From: Nannochloris sp. 'desiccata'
Lineage: Eukaryota; Chlorophyta; Trebouxiophyceae; Chlorellales; Chlorellaceae
Assembly (NCBI GenBank): GCA_019044685.2
Contig: JAGTXX020000009.1
Span: 1,426,001 to 1,490,000 of the forward strand
Direction of reading: 5' to 3'
Length of the DNA stretch: 64,000 bases
The translations under genes were made by a program, and so were the position numbers. The notes beneath the pieces are model-generated. The model had not been told where the DNA came from and ran no database searches. It saw nothing but the letters and a program-made list of their open reading frames with translations. How positions within the stretch are numbered: position 1 is the first letter of the stretch; each line of letters opens with the position of its first letter. Below are positions 21,868 through 33,400 of the stretch, piece after piece.

Positions 21868-22067
21868 ATTTTTGAATAAACCCCTCTCCCCTCTGTCTTA
21901 TTTTTATTTGATACTCATTTTGTTCTTACCTCTTAAAGCCCTTTGTATTATCAATTTCCAATGTAAACATGATTTGAAGAAAAGAACACTTGAACTGCCA
22001 ATATTACAAACAACGTTAAACAAAAAAAAAAGGAAAACCCTCAAAACAACCATTTAAGCACATCTAT

Positions 22068-23462
22068 CTACCTTTTACTATACCCACCCTGACCACCACC
22101 GCTTCCTCCGGCACCTGCTGTCGCAGCTTTCGCTTTCTTCTTCAACTCTACCGCTTCCTCGCTCAACGGCATCCAATAAATCGCAGGTTTTGCAGTCGTT
22201 TTCCTAAACAACTCATCCAAATTGGGGCCAGGATCGCGTCTTTTTCTTTCTGCTGTTCTTACACCACCCGTGGATTTACGGGACAGCAATTCCCGGAGAT
22301 CTTTTACTCTCAATGGACTTGCGTCTTTTAAAACTTCTTCATCGTCGGCAGTGGCTTGCTGTTGTTGACGAAGAGAAGAAGGATGCCCTGCAGGGATGGT
22401 GATCGTGCCTACTACATCCATAGATTTACTGGTATTATTTTCAATTTCAGCTTCATCAGGTCCATCTTCTTCGCTTCTTTCTATCTTAAAATCCTCATTA
22501 CCGTTGCCATGCCCGATAGCTTTTTCCGCAGCACGGATGCTTACGCTGCGAGGCATTAATACTTTCGGGCTCCCAGCAGGCCATTGAAGTTTGAATAATG
22601 CAGTTTTGGCGGCTTCTGCTTCAGAAGTTGTGCTGTACACTACCCAAGCTAAATTTCTGATACTAGGCATCCACATGGCAACGACAGTGCCACTTTGGCC
22701 TAATAAAGTGCGAGCTTGGTTTTCAGTAAATGGACGAACAAATCCCTCGATGAGTAATGCACGACTCCCCGGTTTCCGTTCTTGCTGCTGTTGAGCTTTT
22801 TCAGTGGTGGCGGGAACAGCGGGAGCATCTGAACCTGCAGGTTGTTTTGGTTTAGTGTGCTGTTGCTCTGTTTTAGCTTGCTTTTCAGGACGGGCTTCTT
22901 CTTCAGATTGGGGGACGTCGGAGGTCGGCCGTTTGCGAGAATCGGGCTCTGCTTTCTTCTTCTTCTTCATTTCTTGTTCTTGTTCCTTCTGCTTTTTGGA
23001 AGGCTCAGCACCAGCGGCAGCAGCGACAGGCTTTTCTGCAGATTCCTCTGCGGGTTTTGCTTCTTGTTTCTGTGGCTGTTCGTCATCACTTTCTCCGTAG
23101 TCAAGGTCAACGTCATCAGCAGCTGGAACTTTAGCTTCAGCTGGAACTACTTCTGCTTTTGCTGCAGGTGCAGCTTTTGGCTCCGGCTCTTTTGCAGCCT
23201 TGGCTTCTTTTTCAGGGGCTCGTTCCTCCTGGGCTGCTGTAGCTGCTTCTTCGGCAGCAGGAGCTGCTTGTTCTGCAGCTGCTTCTGCTTTTTCTTCTTC
23301 TACAGCAGGCTCCTCTACTGATCCCGCCTCGTGTTCTTTAACATATTCTTCAAGACGAGCAGTCAGTTCAGCTTTTTTGCCGGCAACTGGTTGGCCTCTC
23401 TTCTTAAGCTCCTCTTTTAGTTCCGCAACTTTAAGCTCTTGAATCCAGTCTGTTGAAGACAT
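22068..23462 (-). CDS. ACIN1: Acinus-like protein (SAP domain, RNPS1-SAP18-binding motif)
   Basis: Single exon, 464 residues. Acinus is the scaffold of the ASAP/PSAP complex with RNPS1 and SAP18, which joins the exon junction complex and controls splicing. Three ordered features support this. There is a SAP DNA-binding helix pair at residues 1-45 (VAELKEELKKRGQPVAGKKA). There is a degenerate RRM at about 235-310 (SRALLIEGFVRPFTENQA ... NLAWVVYST). The C-terminal RSB motif is LDELFRKTTAKPAIYWMPLS at about 425, the sequence that forms the complex with RNPS1 and SAP18. Between SAP and RRM is a long Ala/Glu/Lys-rich linker. The C-terminus is Gly-rich. It diverges from the eS31 gene by 297 bases. 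Confidence 0.88.
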   Translation of the reverse strand: MSSTDWIQELKVAELKEELKKRGQPVAGKKAELTARLEEYVKEHEAGSVEEPAVEEEKAEAAAEQAAPAAEEAATAAQEERAPEKEAKAAKEPEPKAAPAAKAEVVPAEAKVPAADDVDLDYGESDDEQPQKQEAKPAEESAEKPVAAAAGAEPSKKQKEQEQEMKKKKKAEPDSRKRPTSDVPQSEEEARPEKQAKTEQQHTKPKQPAGSDAPAVPATTEKAQQQQERKPGSRALLIEGFVRPFTENQARTLLGQSGTVVAMWMPSIRNLAWVVYSTTSEAEAAKTALFKLQWPAGSPKVLMPRSVSIRAAEKAIGHGNGNEDFKIERSEEDGPDEAEIENNTSKSMDVVGTITIPAGHPSSLRQQQQATADDEEVLKDASPLRVKDLRELLSRKSTGGVRTAERKRRDPGPNLDELFRKTTAKPAIYWMPLSEEAVELKKKAKAATAGAGGSGGGQGGYSKR

Positions 23463-23759
23463 TTTTGGATTATAATATAAAGGTTTTGGATAATCTTTTA
23501 AGCTGCACCAAAAGAGTTTAGAAGGCGATTAAAGCTATCCTATGGATTGATCAGGCGTGATTACTGGATTTTTTTTGATCTACGAGTTGAATGCATCTTT
23601 CGAAACATTTTTATTTGAATTCACTGAAACTTGTTCAGGGTCAAACAAAGCTTTGCCACTTCGCCCCATTTAGGCTGCATTTTCACCCTGTTTCTGCCTC
23701 TTAAATCACGCAAGGACGGCACTAACATTGTGCCCAGCGTTACACGAGCATATAATACC

Positions 23760-24428
23760 ATGCAGATTTTTGTCAACACCGGTAAGTTGAATATTTGATA
23801 TAGCATTTGATGGGTGGATTTGTAGTCTGTCCCAGTAGAGAATATTCAGCGGCGGCACGCGTTAATTAGTCAACTTCATTTATTGCTACGTGTTATGGAT
23901 TGCTCTCTACAAGAATCTTTACTGATTTGAGGCCCATGCACATTATTAAAGATTTGCTTATAATTTTCCTTATTATGCGTTGCAGACAGGACCCATGTCC
24001 TTGAGCTTAGTTCACAGGCCACTGTGGCCGACGTCAAGGCCGCCATTGAGGCTCGCCAGGGCGTTGCCGCTGAGGAGCAGCGTGTGATGTTCGCTGGTCG
24101 CCAGCTTGAGGATGACTCCTCTTTGGCTGCCTGTGGTGTCGCTGACGACTCCCAGATGTACGTCTCTCTCCGCCTCCTCGGTGGTGGTAAGAAGCGTAAA
24201 AAGAAGGTTTACACCAAGCCAAAGAAGCAGAAGCACAAGCACAAGAAGGTGCAGCTCCGCGTCCTTAAATTCTACAAGGTCGATGACTCTGGCAAGGTTC
24301 AGCGCCTTCGCAAGGTCTGCCCCCAGTGCGGACCCGGTATCTTCATGGCTACTCACTTCGACAGAGTTTACTGTGGAAGCTGCCATTTGACCTACGTTTA
24401 CTCCGAGGCTGATGGCAAGACTGCCTAA
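23760..24428 (+). CDS. RPS27A: Ubiquitin-like/ribosomal protein eS31 (RPS27A) fusion
   Basis: Two exons: 23760-23781 (22 bases, the shortest coding exon in the window) and 23986-24428 (intron GTAAGT/TTGCAG, phase 1), 154 residues. The C-terminal part is a clear eS31: [20 protein letters not shown], then VLKFYKVD and the zinc motif [22 protein letters not shown]. The N-terminal part is a diverged ubiquitin, starting MQIFVNTD and ending LRLLGG before the Lys-rich junction. It retains MQIFV, the equivalent of K27 and the terminal Gly-Gly needed for processing. It has Arg at K48, Asp at K63, Met at I44 and Leu at R74, and is two residues shorter in the first loop. Codons are biased to C/G endings, as expected for a highly expressed gene. 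TGTAA is at 24515. Confidence 0.95.
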
Positions 24429-24675
24429 GCTCGTTCTCTCTCTTTTTGGAAGGACAGTGAAGCCATTTTTTTCGAAAGTTTTTGATAGCATGTTTTGAAC
24501 ACTCTGTTTATCCTTGTAATACATCAAACTTTCAATCGAATTAATTTTTTCAGCTAGTATTTCTTTTTGGAGGGTACTGCTGAGGAAAGGAATAAGTCAA
24601 AAACCCATCACCGCCGCTGCCGCTTTCCTCTTAGCCGCTATCCCTCGAAAAACTCAAATAGACCAGCACCCACCC

Positions 24676-25668
24676 ATGGAACTTCGTCAGTTTTTAAGAA
24701 ATATACTCATTACAATGACCAAAATGATTGATATTGACTGGCTTTTATTGCCAACGACGCTTGCGCAGCTTATGATCGCGACCGCGCTGATCACCTTCAT
24801 TTCTTTGCTAATTGGACCAACAGCGCCATACGGAAGGTCGGTTCTAACGAAGAATAATTATTCAGATTTAATACGCATTGCTTTGATGATATCCACGTCA
24901 TCCTTTTTTGTCAATTTCACAACTTGCATTTCTACCGCTGATCAAGCCTGCCGCCCACATCTTCAATAATGGGTTTTCAAGCTTTGCAGATACTCTACTA
25001 GCGGTTGGGGTTTCATGATCAACGGCAAAATTGCTTGGTTTACTCAAGAAATATGGAGTTTCTTAATCCCAGCAACATGGCTCATTCTCTACACGACTCC
25101 TGAACAACTTTATCGAATCTCTATGCCTGCCAACGCCACCCTTATGAGTACTTTCCTTATACACTATTTCAACCGAGATCTCATTTTCCCATTCCGTATC
25201 CGTGCCGGAAAACCAACTCCATTCATCGTGTGGCTTCTAGCTGCTGTGTTTTGTGTATACAACGGCTATATGCAAGCACGATATCTATTTGAAGAAGCCC
25301 CGCTCGATACCACTGCTCACCTCGACCCTATTTTTATTACCGGCATGGCAGTGTGGTTGACTGGATGGGTGATCAATCTACATTCAGACACTACTTTGAT
25401 TTCTCTGAGAAAGCCTAGTGAAAAGAAAGGTGGATATAAGATTCCTAAAGGTGGGTTGTTTGAGTATGTCTCAGCGGCAAATTATTTTGGTGAAATCTTA
25501 GAGTGGAGTGGCTGGGCTGTAGCGTCTCGATCGCTTCCTGCGGTAGCATTTGCAGTGTTTACCTTTGCAAATTTAGCTCCGAGGGGGTGGAAGCACCATC
25601 TTTGGTATAAAAAGCAGTTTAAAAGCTACCCGAAAGCAAGACGAGCGGTGATTCCATTTATTTGGTAG
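24676..25668 (+). CDS. 3-oxo-5-alpha-steroid 4-dehydrogenase family protein (SRD5A1/DET2-like)
   Basis: Integral ER-membrane reductase that uses NADPH to reduce a steroid enone; DET2 is the plant brassinosteroid enzyme. Two exons: 24676-24836 and 24990-25668 (intron 24837-24989, GTCGGT/TTGCAG, phase 2), 279 residues. Family blocks are YGRYSTSGWGFMINGKIAW across the junction, QEIWSFLIPA, HYFNRDLIFPFRIR, NLHSDTTLISLRKP, IPKGGLFEYVSAANYFGEI, LEWSGWA, and the C-terminal HHLWYKKQFKSYPK ... IPF. Several hydrophobic segments fit the usual six to seven helices. In an alga the substrate is likely a sterol intermediate, but this is inference. The donor GTCGGT is weak, but frame and family continuity require it. 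Confidence 0.92.
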
Positions 25669-26184
25669 ATTGTTTTGTTTTCTCTTGTAAATTTTTCTTC
25701 ATATTTGATTTAGCGAGGTAAAACGTGATTAAGTGAGTCGTATCGAGATGTTGATTTCAAGAATGTGATGGCTTTTTAATGAGGAAAATGTGGGAAAATG
25801 AACCTTTTTTCTAAAGTCTGAAAACTCCTCCACCGCCTTTCCTGCCGCCGCTGCTGTCGCCTGCAAAAGGAGAGTGCTCCTTTAGTTTATTGAAATGGTA
25901 CAGATGTGTATGTCAAATACCGTGTTGACACGTTGTTATTGCCATTTAACCTGAGATAAACAACAATAACAGAGAAGATTTTGAGGCAGAAGTTCCAGGG
26001 ACAAATGGCAACCTTTAACCAAAAATTCAAATTTCGGAGGCACTTAAAGTGAGAAATTCCACTAAAATCGGCACACTATTTCCTGCATTTTTTTACTATT
26101 TGCATAATAGCTACTAGATACATAGATTCTCGCCCCTTGTGTATTCTCCAACGTTCTCCGATCTCTGCGATTTTTAATTTAAAA
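25669..26184. other. Intergenic spacer, no gene
   Basis: 516 bases between two same-strand genes. TGTAA at 25686 probably belongs to the 3' end of the upstream gene. The rest is AT-rich and presumably the promoter of the next gene. Confidence 0.45.
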
Positions 26185-27948
26185 ATGGCAAAATCTTCAA
26201 GTCGTGTTTGCGGCTTATTTTACCCCCTTTTCAGCGGTAAGTTATTGTATCTACATAGTTATCTGCTCGTTGAAACGTCATTGGGCTCTATAGCACCAAT
26301 TCTTGGAATATGCATAAATCTTTTTGAATTTTTAACTCAAGTATTTGTGCATTTGGTGCATGATAGTATGATTAAAAGCTTTGCAATAAATCGTTTAAAT
26401 ACTTGCTTACATAATTAACATCGTTATATTTGTTTTGCAGTGATCTTTGGCTCTTGCTTCGCTCCAACCTCCGATGCTATGGACCGAGAGGAGGTGATCG
26501 CTCCTTCTTCAACCCCTCCCCACCCCGTATCTCCCCCCAGGACTGTCAACATTGATGTTGACCCTACACCTGATGCTGTTGAACCGGAAATTGTAGCAAC
26601 TGAACCCATCGTGTCAACCGCTGCTATCGAAGTCACCACCCCTGCTGCCCTCCCCAGAGTCTCTGTCACCTACGATAACTCTGCTTCCCGATACAAATCA
26701 GCTGTGAAACACGTCTATACTTACTTCTACGGCTTCCTCCCCCGCCACGTTCCCTTGTGCCGCGTTGCCTTCTTCTCTACCGAATTAATCCGCTGGGCTA
26801 CCTTAATCACTTCTGAGCTGAATGCTGCGCTTGCCCTCTGCTGCGTCTCCGAAGAACAGCTTGTCTTTGCTATGGGCTTCCTCAAGGTCTCTCGCAATTT
26901 TCTTAGAATCAACCCTGCTCTCCCTCTTGCTGACCCCAACGTCGCCCTCGCCCTCGACACGCTGGGCATGGCTGTCGAACGCTGTGCTAAATTTCTCGCT
27001 CACCAAAGTGCCCCAATTGTGGGCGTACAGTCTACTCGTGCACCCATGCTCCTCCTTGAACGATACGAGGGACCCGCTTTGCCCACCGCTCCTGAGGTTA
27101 ATGAGCCGGCTGACGCGACTCCCTTTGACGTCGACGCCACTCAAGCCGTCCCTACCCTCACTGTTCGCGCTGGCATCACTGATGTTGTCACTGTCGACGA
27201 TACTACTGACGACAAATTTGCTGTTGATATCACCGCCGTCGACACCATCGATGTTTCTTTGGGCGCCTCCTCCGGCAAGAAGAAGTTTGCTCCTAGAGCT
27301 CCTTACGTGCTTTCTCGTGGTCCCCCGGGCGGTCCCTGTCCTTTGGGTGATATTAGGAGCTTCAAAGCAAACAAATCTTTCAACCATGCTCCTCCTGGCC
27401 TTGCCATGGAGAAACGCAGCCCTGGCGAGGTTGCTGCTGCCTTTGCCGCTTATTATGAGACCCTTGACTCCGTCTTCTGTGCTTCCTCTGACTACGATTC
27501 TGCTTTCCCTGATGGATTCGCTGAGTCTTTGAAAGATGAAAATACTAGCTCTGGTGATTTGGCCTCATTGGAGAGGTTTAATAACGTAGAGGCTGAGAAA
27601 AAGCAGGAAATTAAAATTAAAACCCGTGTGTCGGTCTTTGATCGTTTGGGCCCTGTAGCCTCTGCCAGTATTGATGCTTCTAATAACACTTCTCGTAAGT
27701 CTGTATTAGATCGTTTGGGCCCTATCCCGTCTACCGTAGATCTCTCTTCCGTGAAGGTCTCTCCTCCTTGTGCACGCATTTCCGTCTTGAAGCATTCAGG
27801 CTCTGGCAACTCTGGCTCTACCAGCGGCAATGCAACTCCCTTGTCCAGCGCAGGGGATGTCGTTTCAGTAAGTCTTGCTGCTACTGAAGTGGCTGCTGCT
27901 AAGAAGAAAGTCCGCAGGGGCAAGGGCTATGGCCGTCGCCATAACTAG
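26185..27948 (+). CDS. Unknown protein with two VxDRLGP repeats
   Basis: Two exons: 26185-26236 and 26441-27948 (intron GTAAGT/TTGCAG, phase 1), 519 residues. I do not recognise the family. In order: a short hydrophobic/Cys-containing start (VCGLFYPLFSVIFGSCF); an acidic Pro/Val-rich stretch; a helical, Leu/Ala/Phe-rich globular segment at about 105-215; an Asp/Val/Thr-rich linker; a KKKFAPRAPYVLSRGPPGGP stretch; a block with GEVAAAFAAYYETLDSVF; then two repeats SVFDRLGPVAS and SVLDRLGPIPS at about 405-430, with a degraded third (ISVLKHSGS); and a basic tail KKKVRRGKGYGRR. SVFDRLG-type motifs occur in some plant nucleic-acid-binding and gag-like proteins, so an RNA-binding role is a weak possibility. 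Codons are biased to C-ending forms like those of the eS31 gene, suggesting strong expression. Confidence 0.75.
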
Positions 27949-28797
27949 AATCCCCGCCAACCCTCGTGCTGACACTTTAAAAATCGTTCTTCTACACTAT
28001 TATTATGATGCACCCCAAGACTTGATGATTTGCCCCACACTTAGTATGATAAGTATTTAGTAATTATACATATAAATACCTATATCAATTTGATGACTGA
28101 TTTCTGATGATACTATTTTCTTCCCCTTGAATGACTTTTTTACTGCCGTCACCTTCACCTTCGTTGTTACCGCCCGTCTGGTTTCCCCTTTGATATAGAT
28201 ATATACCCATCTGATCCCTTCCCCAGTTTTTATTTTTCTATGACTGAAGATTATTATTCTCATGTTGTCCACCCCTTCATATACCCTCTGATAACTTATT
28301 TTCTTCCCCGAGTAGAATTATTTCCGTTTCATTTTATTGCCTTTTATTACGTTGATACACCCCTCTGATGCCCCCCTCTGTTTTCTTCTGCATATTGGTT
28401 TTTTTCCTTCTGTCTTTAGATAGACATTGTTTTGCATATATTTACATGTTGTTCTCTCTGTTTCTCAATATATAATGCAAACTTACTTTTGTCAGGGACA
28501 AAATATGTTTTCACCGGCCGTCGGCTGCCCAGCACAGCAGCAACTCTGGGTCTGAAAAATGTATGACTGAGCATTATATTCCCAAGTCGAGCATTGTTTG
28601 CATGTATTTGCATACTCATCTATTAAGGAACGCGAGTGTCCAACTTAGTTGCTGCTTTTTCGCAAGTTTAATTCAAAGAGGCTGCATCTTCATATTATAA
28701 GCGGACTGTTTTGGGCTCATCTTTCTCTATAAACCGCACTAGAATATAGTTCAGCATATTTTACATATAGAAGCAGCTTAAATTAATCGCAATCGGA
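27949..28797. other. Pyrimidine-rich spacer downstream of the DRLGP gene
   Basis: 849 bases with no convincing ORF. The + strand is T/C-rich from about 28080 to 28420 and holds several CTGAT-containing repeats in C-rich context (near 28209, 28289, 28365). This is probably a long 3' UTR followed by the RPF2 promoter. I could not define a snoRNA. Confidence 0.4.
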
Positions 28798-30135
28798 ATG
28801 TCTGGGAAAGGCAACAAAGCTCCATCGACTAAAATAGTCAAGCCTAAAACAAAGGCTGGCATCCGTGCTCTAGAAAGACGTGCCCCTAAAATTGTAAGAC
28901 ATCGTCCATATTTCAACTCTTGAGAATAATACACAGTTACTTTACCTGCCATTATGCTCACATTTCCCAACTTTTTTCATCTTGCAGGTTGAAGAGCCCC
29001 GTCGCTCACTTGTTCTCTATGGCAATAAAACGAGCCAAATAATTAAAGATGTCCTTATTGATATCCATAAACTCAAAGGAGTAAGTTAAAGTTTGCCAGG
29101 TGGGAAAATAAAAGGCATTCAGTACGATATCAACGATATTTCTCTCTCAAAATGAAATAAACATCCCGATGCCATTGTCAGCAAGCTATTCTTCTTAAAA
29201 AAACCCCACCATCCACCCTCTTAACTAATTTCTTTTACTTCGCCATCCCCCTCATACAGAATGATTCTTTGAAATATAGTCGTAAGAACGACGATATCCA
29301 TCCATTTGAAGTAGGTGGTGAAGTTCAATTAGAGATTCATACAAACCGCTCAAACTGCAGTCTCTTTGCACTGGGAAGCCACTCTAAAAAACGTCCTCAC
29401 AACCTCGTTCTCGGCAGAATGTTTGATTTCCGACTTTATGACGCTATTGAATTTGGCGTGACGAATTTCAAGCCTATTCGTGAGTATCCAGGCAGTATTG
29501 TAGCTCAATTGGGGAACAAGCCTTCGTTTATTTTTGTTGGAGAGGCGTTTGAGAGCAATCCTGTGTTAAAGCAAACCCGTAGCTTGCTTTTAGACTATTT
29601 CCGTGGCAGACAAATAGAACATTTAAACTTAAAAGGGCTAGATAGAGTCATTTTTGTGACGCATGCTCCTCTAGCAGCTGTAGCGGGTGCAAGTGCCGAT
29701 GGTGGAGTTCATGCCAGAGGTGTTCAACAACAGCAGCAGCCAAAACTGTTTTTCAGACAGTATTCCGTCAAATTTAAGAAATCTGGAACGAAGGTCCCGC
29801 GTGTAGAGTTGACTGAGATGGGTCCTCACATGGATTTGGACATCAGACGGCGTAAAGCACCTCCTGTTGATCTTGAAAAGGATGCGATGACTCAGCCCAA
29901 GGTGGCGCCGAAGAAACAAAAGAACGTTGCTGGGGATGTTTTGGACGGCAAAGTGGGTAGAATTTACATGCCTAAACAGAATGTCGAGACTATGGCGTTG
30001 AATAAGATGAAGGGATTGAAGAGAGAGCGCAGGGAAAGCAAAGCAGCGGCAGCAGCAGAAGGTAATGCCGGGGGAGATGGGGAAGACGGTCGAAGGAGTA
30101 AGAGAACACGCAAAGGAGCACCAGCCGATGAGTAG
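28798..30135 (+). CDS. RPF2: Ribosome biogenesis protein RPF2 (Brix domain)
   Basis: Nucleolar protein that with RRS1 brings 5S RNP into pre-60S particles. Three exons: 28798-28893, 28988-29080 and 29260-30135, all phase 0, 354 residues. Family blocks are KAGIRALERRAPKI in exon 1; EEPRRSLVLYGNKTSQIIKD in exon 2; then KNDDIHPFEVGGE, SLFALGSHSKKRPHNLVLGR and FVTHAPLA in exon 3. The Brix domain covers residues about 30-240. The C-terminus is basic, ending RRSKRTRKGAP, typical of nucleolar proteins. The last-exon frame on its own starts at a TTG; the upstream exons supply the true ATG. Size agrees with yeast Rpf2. Confidence 0.94.
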
Positions 30136-30423
30136 CCATAGTTTCTGTTGTAGTGCGTAATATACTGATTCTGTAGTGTTAGAAAATAGAAAGATAATTT
30201 ACTACAAGTCCTTGCCACCTAAGCCTGTACTGAACAACAGTGTTCAGCTTCAGATATGAATGGAGCCAAAGAAAGTACTGCGTCTTAATCTGCATCGTTA
30301 AAATACACCCAGTGCCAGAATCCCTGTTCTAGATCATAATTTTTATCCTCTAGGTTAATCCTCCAAGATTAATCCTTTAAACAAGGCTTGAACTAGGCAA
30401 GATCATCGGTCTGATTCTTAACT

Positions 30424-33400
30424 ATGGGCGAGCTAAGGAGTTATATCGTGGAGGTTGGCCCTCCAAAGCCCGCTGCGAACGGAAAGCCTGCAACTGGGCC
30501 CGAGTATAGGTAAGTGCTATCATATAATGCACTGTCTGTGTTTTGGGTGCCTTGGATTCCCCCCAACGATACACGATCACCTCGCAACCCACCTAGCCAG
30601 CAACCCTATTGTGAACCAGTATCAACCAGCCAGTTGGTCGCATTTAAACCAATTTTATCCCCTTCTCTGCAGGGCTGTCATCGCCAAGGATGGTCCTCCA
30701 ACCTTGGCTGGAATCACTACTCTCTACGAAGCATTCAGTGCCTCCGTCGTCAAATACCCTACTAACAACTGCTTGGGACACCGCACAGCTGATGGATCCT
30801 ACTCTTGGTTAACCTACCAAGAGACCGCTGAGCGCGCTGCTGCTATTGCCAGCGCTATGGCATCCGTTGGTGTCGGCCCTCACGATCGTGCTGGTGTGTA
30901 TGGAGCCAACTGCCCTGAATGGATGATATCTATGCAGGCATGCAACCGTATGACCATTTACTGCGTCCCTCTCTACGATTCCCTCGGTGAAAACGCTATT
31001 GAATACATCATCAACCACTCTGAGTCTAGCATCGTCTTTGCTCAATCTGAAAAGTTAGGCATGCTTGCAAAAGCTTTGCCCCATGTCAAAGATCAAATCA
31101 AGCATATCGTCTACTGGGGTGCTGCTGATGCAGCCTCTATCGATGTTGCCAAAGGGTTGGGCATGGCTGTCTACTCCTTTGATGAGTTTTTGGCACTTGG
31201 TCGTTCTAAACCTGTTGCTGCCGTCCCGCCTGCAGCAAAAGATCTTTGCACCATTATGTACACCTCCGGTACCACTGGAGATCCCAAGGTAAGGAAATAG
31301 TACAGATAATGCCCCGCCCAATCAAGCAGATCTGCTCCCTCCACCTCTGCTCCTACTCTCTGCCCCTCTACCACTTGCCACTTATTAATTTGCATTATCA
31401 AAACTTAATTATTTATTTATTTAATATTTCTAACCTGTGGCATTCTCTCCCCTTTCTACCTACCTCCCCCGTACTCTCCTACTCTCTCTATCTTATCTCT
31501 GCTATGGATTTGAATCATTTACTACTATCAGGGTGTTGAGCTTACCCACTCTGGTGTACTTGGGGCAATCATCTCTATGAAAAACTTTACAGATTCAGTT
31601 GGCGTCAATTTTGACGAAAACGAGGTGTACTTGTCATTCTTACCTTTGGCTCATATCTTCGATAGGTGGGTACAACTACTATAATCTACATACGTGGGTG
31701 TAGTCTACATCCACTTGTGTTTTACAAAACTTGAAGAAGAAATAAGAAGATTGAATCTAAGACGAGAGAGAGAGAGATAAAGAGAGAGAGGCAGCCAGAA
31801 TATTTATATATTTATTTTTCCCGACACGCCCAATGTATTTATTAATTTACTATTTATTCAGAAGTTTTCCCTGGTTTTTGTTTCCCGCTTCAACCCCTTT
31901 TCCTGGTACATCATACGGGCCCTATCCCCCCTAGTTTATAATTTGGTTTTTTGTTCATTTTCTCTATTATCAGTGGTTGAATTTGTTTTTCCGCATGTGT
32001 ATCTTCTAATTGCAGGGTGCGCTTCTGAGCCACGGTGCTGTCATTGCAACCATTGCTTCGCAGCGTACATTTGAGTTCTCCGTTCCTAAAGGTGGTATAA
32101 CTCCAGATGACTGTTATCTTTCGTATCTGCCTTTGGCACATATATTCGATCGGTTAGTAATCCAATATCGGATTTTCTTCTTTTTTAATATGAAATAAAG
32201 ACGGTTTCTTTTTACCTTTTTCGTCATCTACTTTTCATATCACTGATGTTTTGGGCTTAATTGACCCGTTTTTCGTTCCTTGACCTCTTTTTCCCCAAAG
32301 TCGTACTATTTATTTATATTTATATTTATTCTTCTTCCCCGGAAAGGATCCCCCCGACCTCGGCTGCTGCTTCTCCCTTTTCCAGCCTCCAACACCAAAC
32401 CAAATGAAGCAGCAGTCTTTATGACATTATTGCTTGCTAATGATATTGTATTGCACTCTGAGTATTATTTATACTAGATAAATAGAGAATAATTAGGATA
32501 GATCGATTTATCAATCTAGTTCTCTTGATTATTTAATTACTCCCTGCAGGGAGTGGAGCTGAGCCACGGTGCTGTCGTTGAGACTGTGATTTCACTTGCT
32601 TGGTTTTTATATGCACATAAAGTGGGGCTGACTGAGAAGGATTCTATGCTGGGATTCTTACCTTTGGCACATATCTTTGAACGGTGCAGTTGATTCTTCT
32701 TTCCATATTTTTTTTTTCGGCGTCGCTTTTCTTTTCACCCTTCTTTCCTGGGCCGTTTTCTTTTACCTCTCTCTCATTTTTTCTTTCTCTCTTGTCTCTT
32801 CATTGGTCTTCATTCTGTTTTCTGTCTCTAATTAGTACTACTAACCTTTATCTAACCGATTCTTTCTTCCCTTTCCCCCCTTTCTCCACCCCTTTTATTA
32901 TTACAGGACTGCTGAAGAGTTGATGCTTCACCTGGGTGCCTCCATCGGCTACTGGCGTGGCGACATCAAAGGCCTTGTCGACGATATTGGTGCCTTGCGT
33001 CCCACTCTCTTCTGCGGTGTCCCTCGTGTGTTTGATCGCATTTACGGTGGAGTCATGGCCAAGGTCGATGGCGGCTCTGGCCTTAAGAAGGCTCTCTTCC
33101 ACTGGGGTTACAAACGCAAGCTCCACGCTTTGGACGCTGGCCATGCTTACGACAAGGCAGCCCCCTTTTTCGATAAACTTGTCTTTTCTAAAATCAAAGA
33201 AAGACTCGGTGGCCGTGTTCGCTTAATCGTCTCTGGTGGTGCCCCTCTTGCTCGCCATGTTGAAGACTTCCTTCGCGTCACCATGTGTTGCAGAGTCGTT
33301 CAAGGCTATGGTCTGACCGAAACTTGTGCTGCGTCTTTCATTGCTGTGCCTGATGTCGCTGAGCATGCTGGTACTGTCGGTCCTCCTCAACCCGTACTTT

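Noticed and set aside
28080..28420. Possible C/D snoRNA cluster from repeated CTGAT and TGATGA words
   Set aside because: No ordered C and D boxes with a terminal stem could be drawn.
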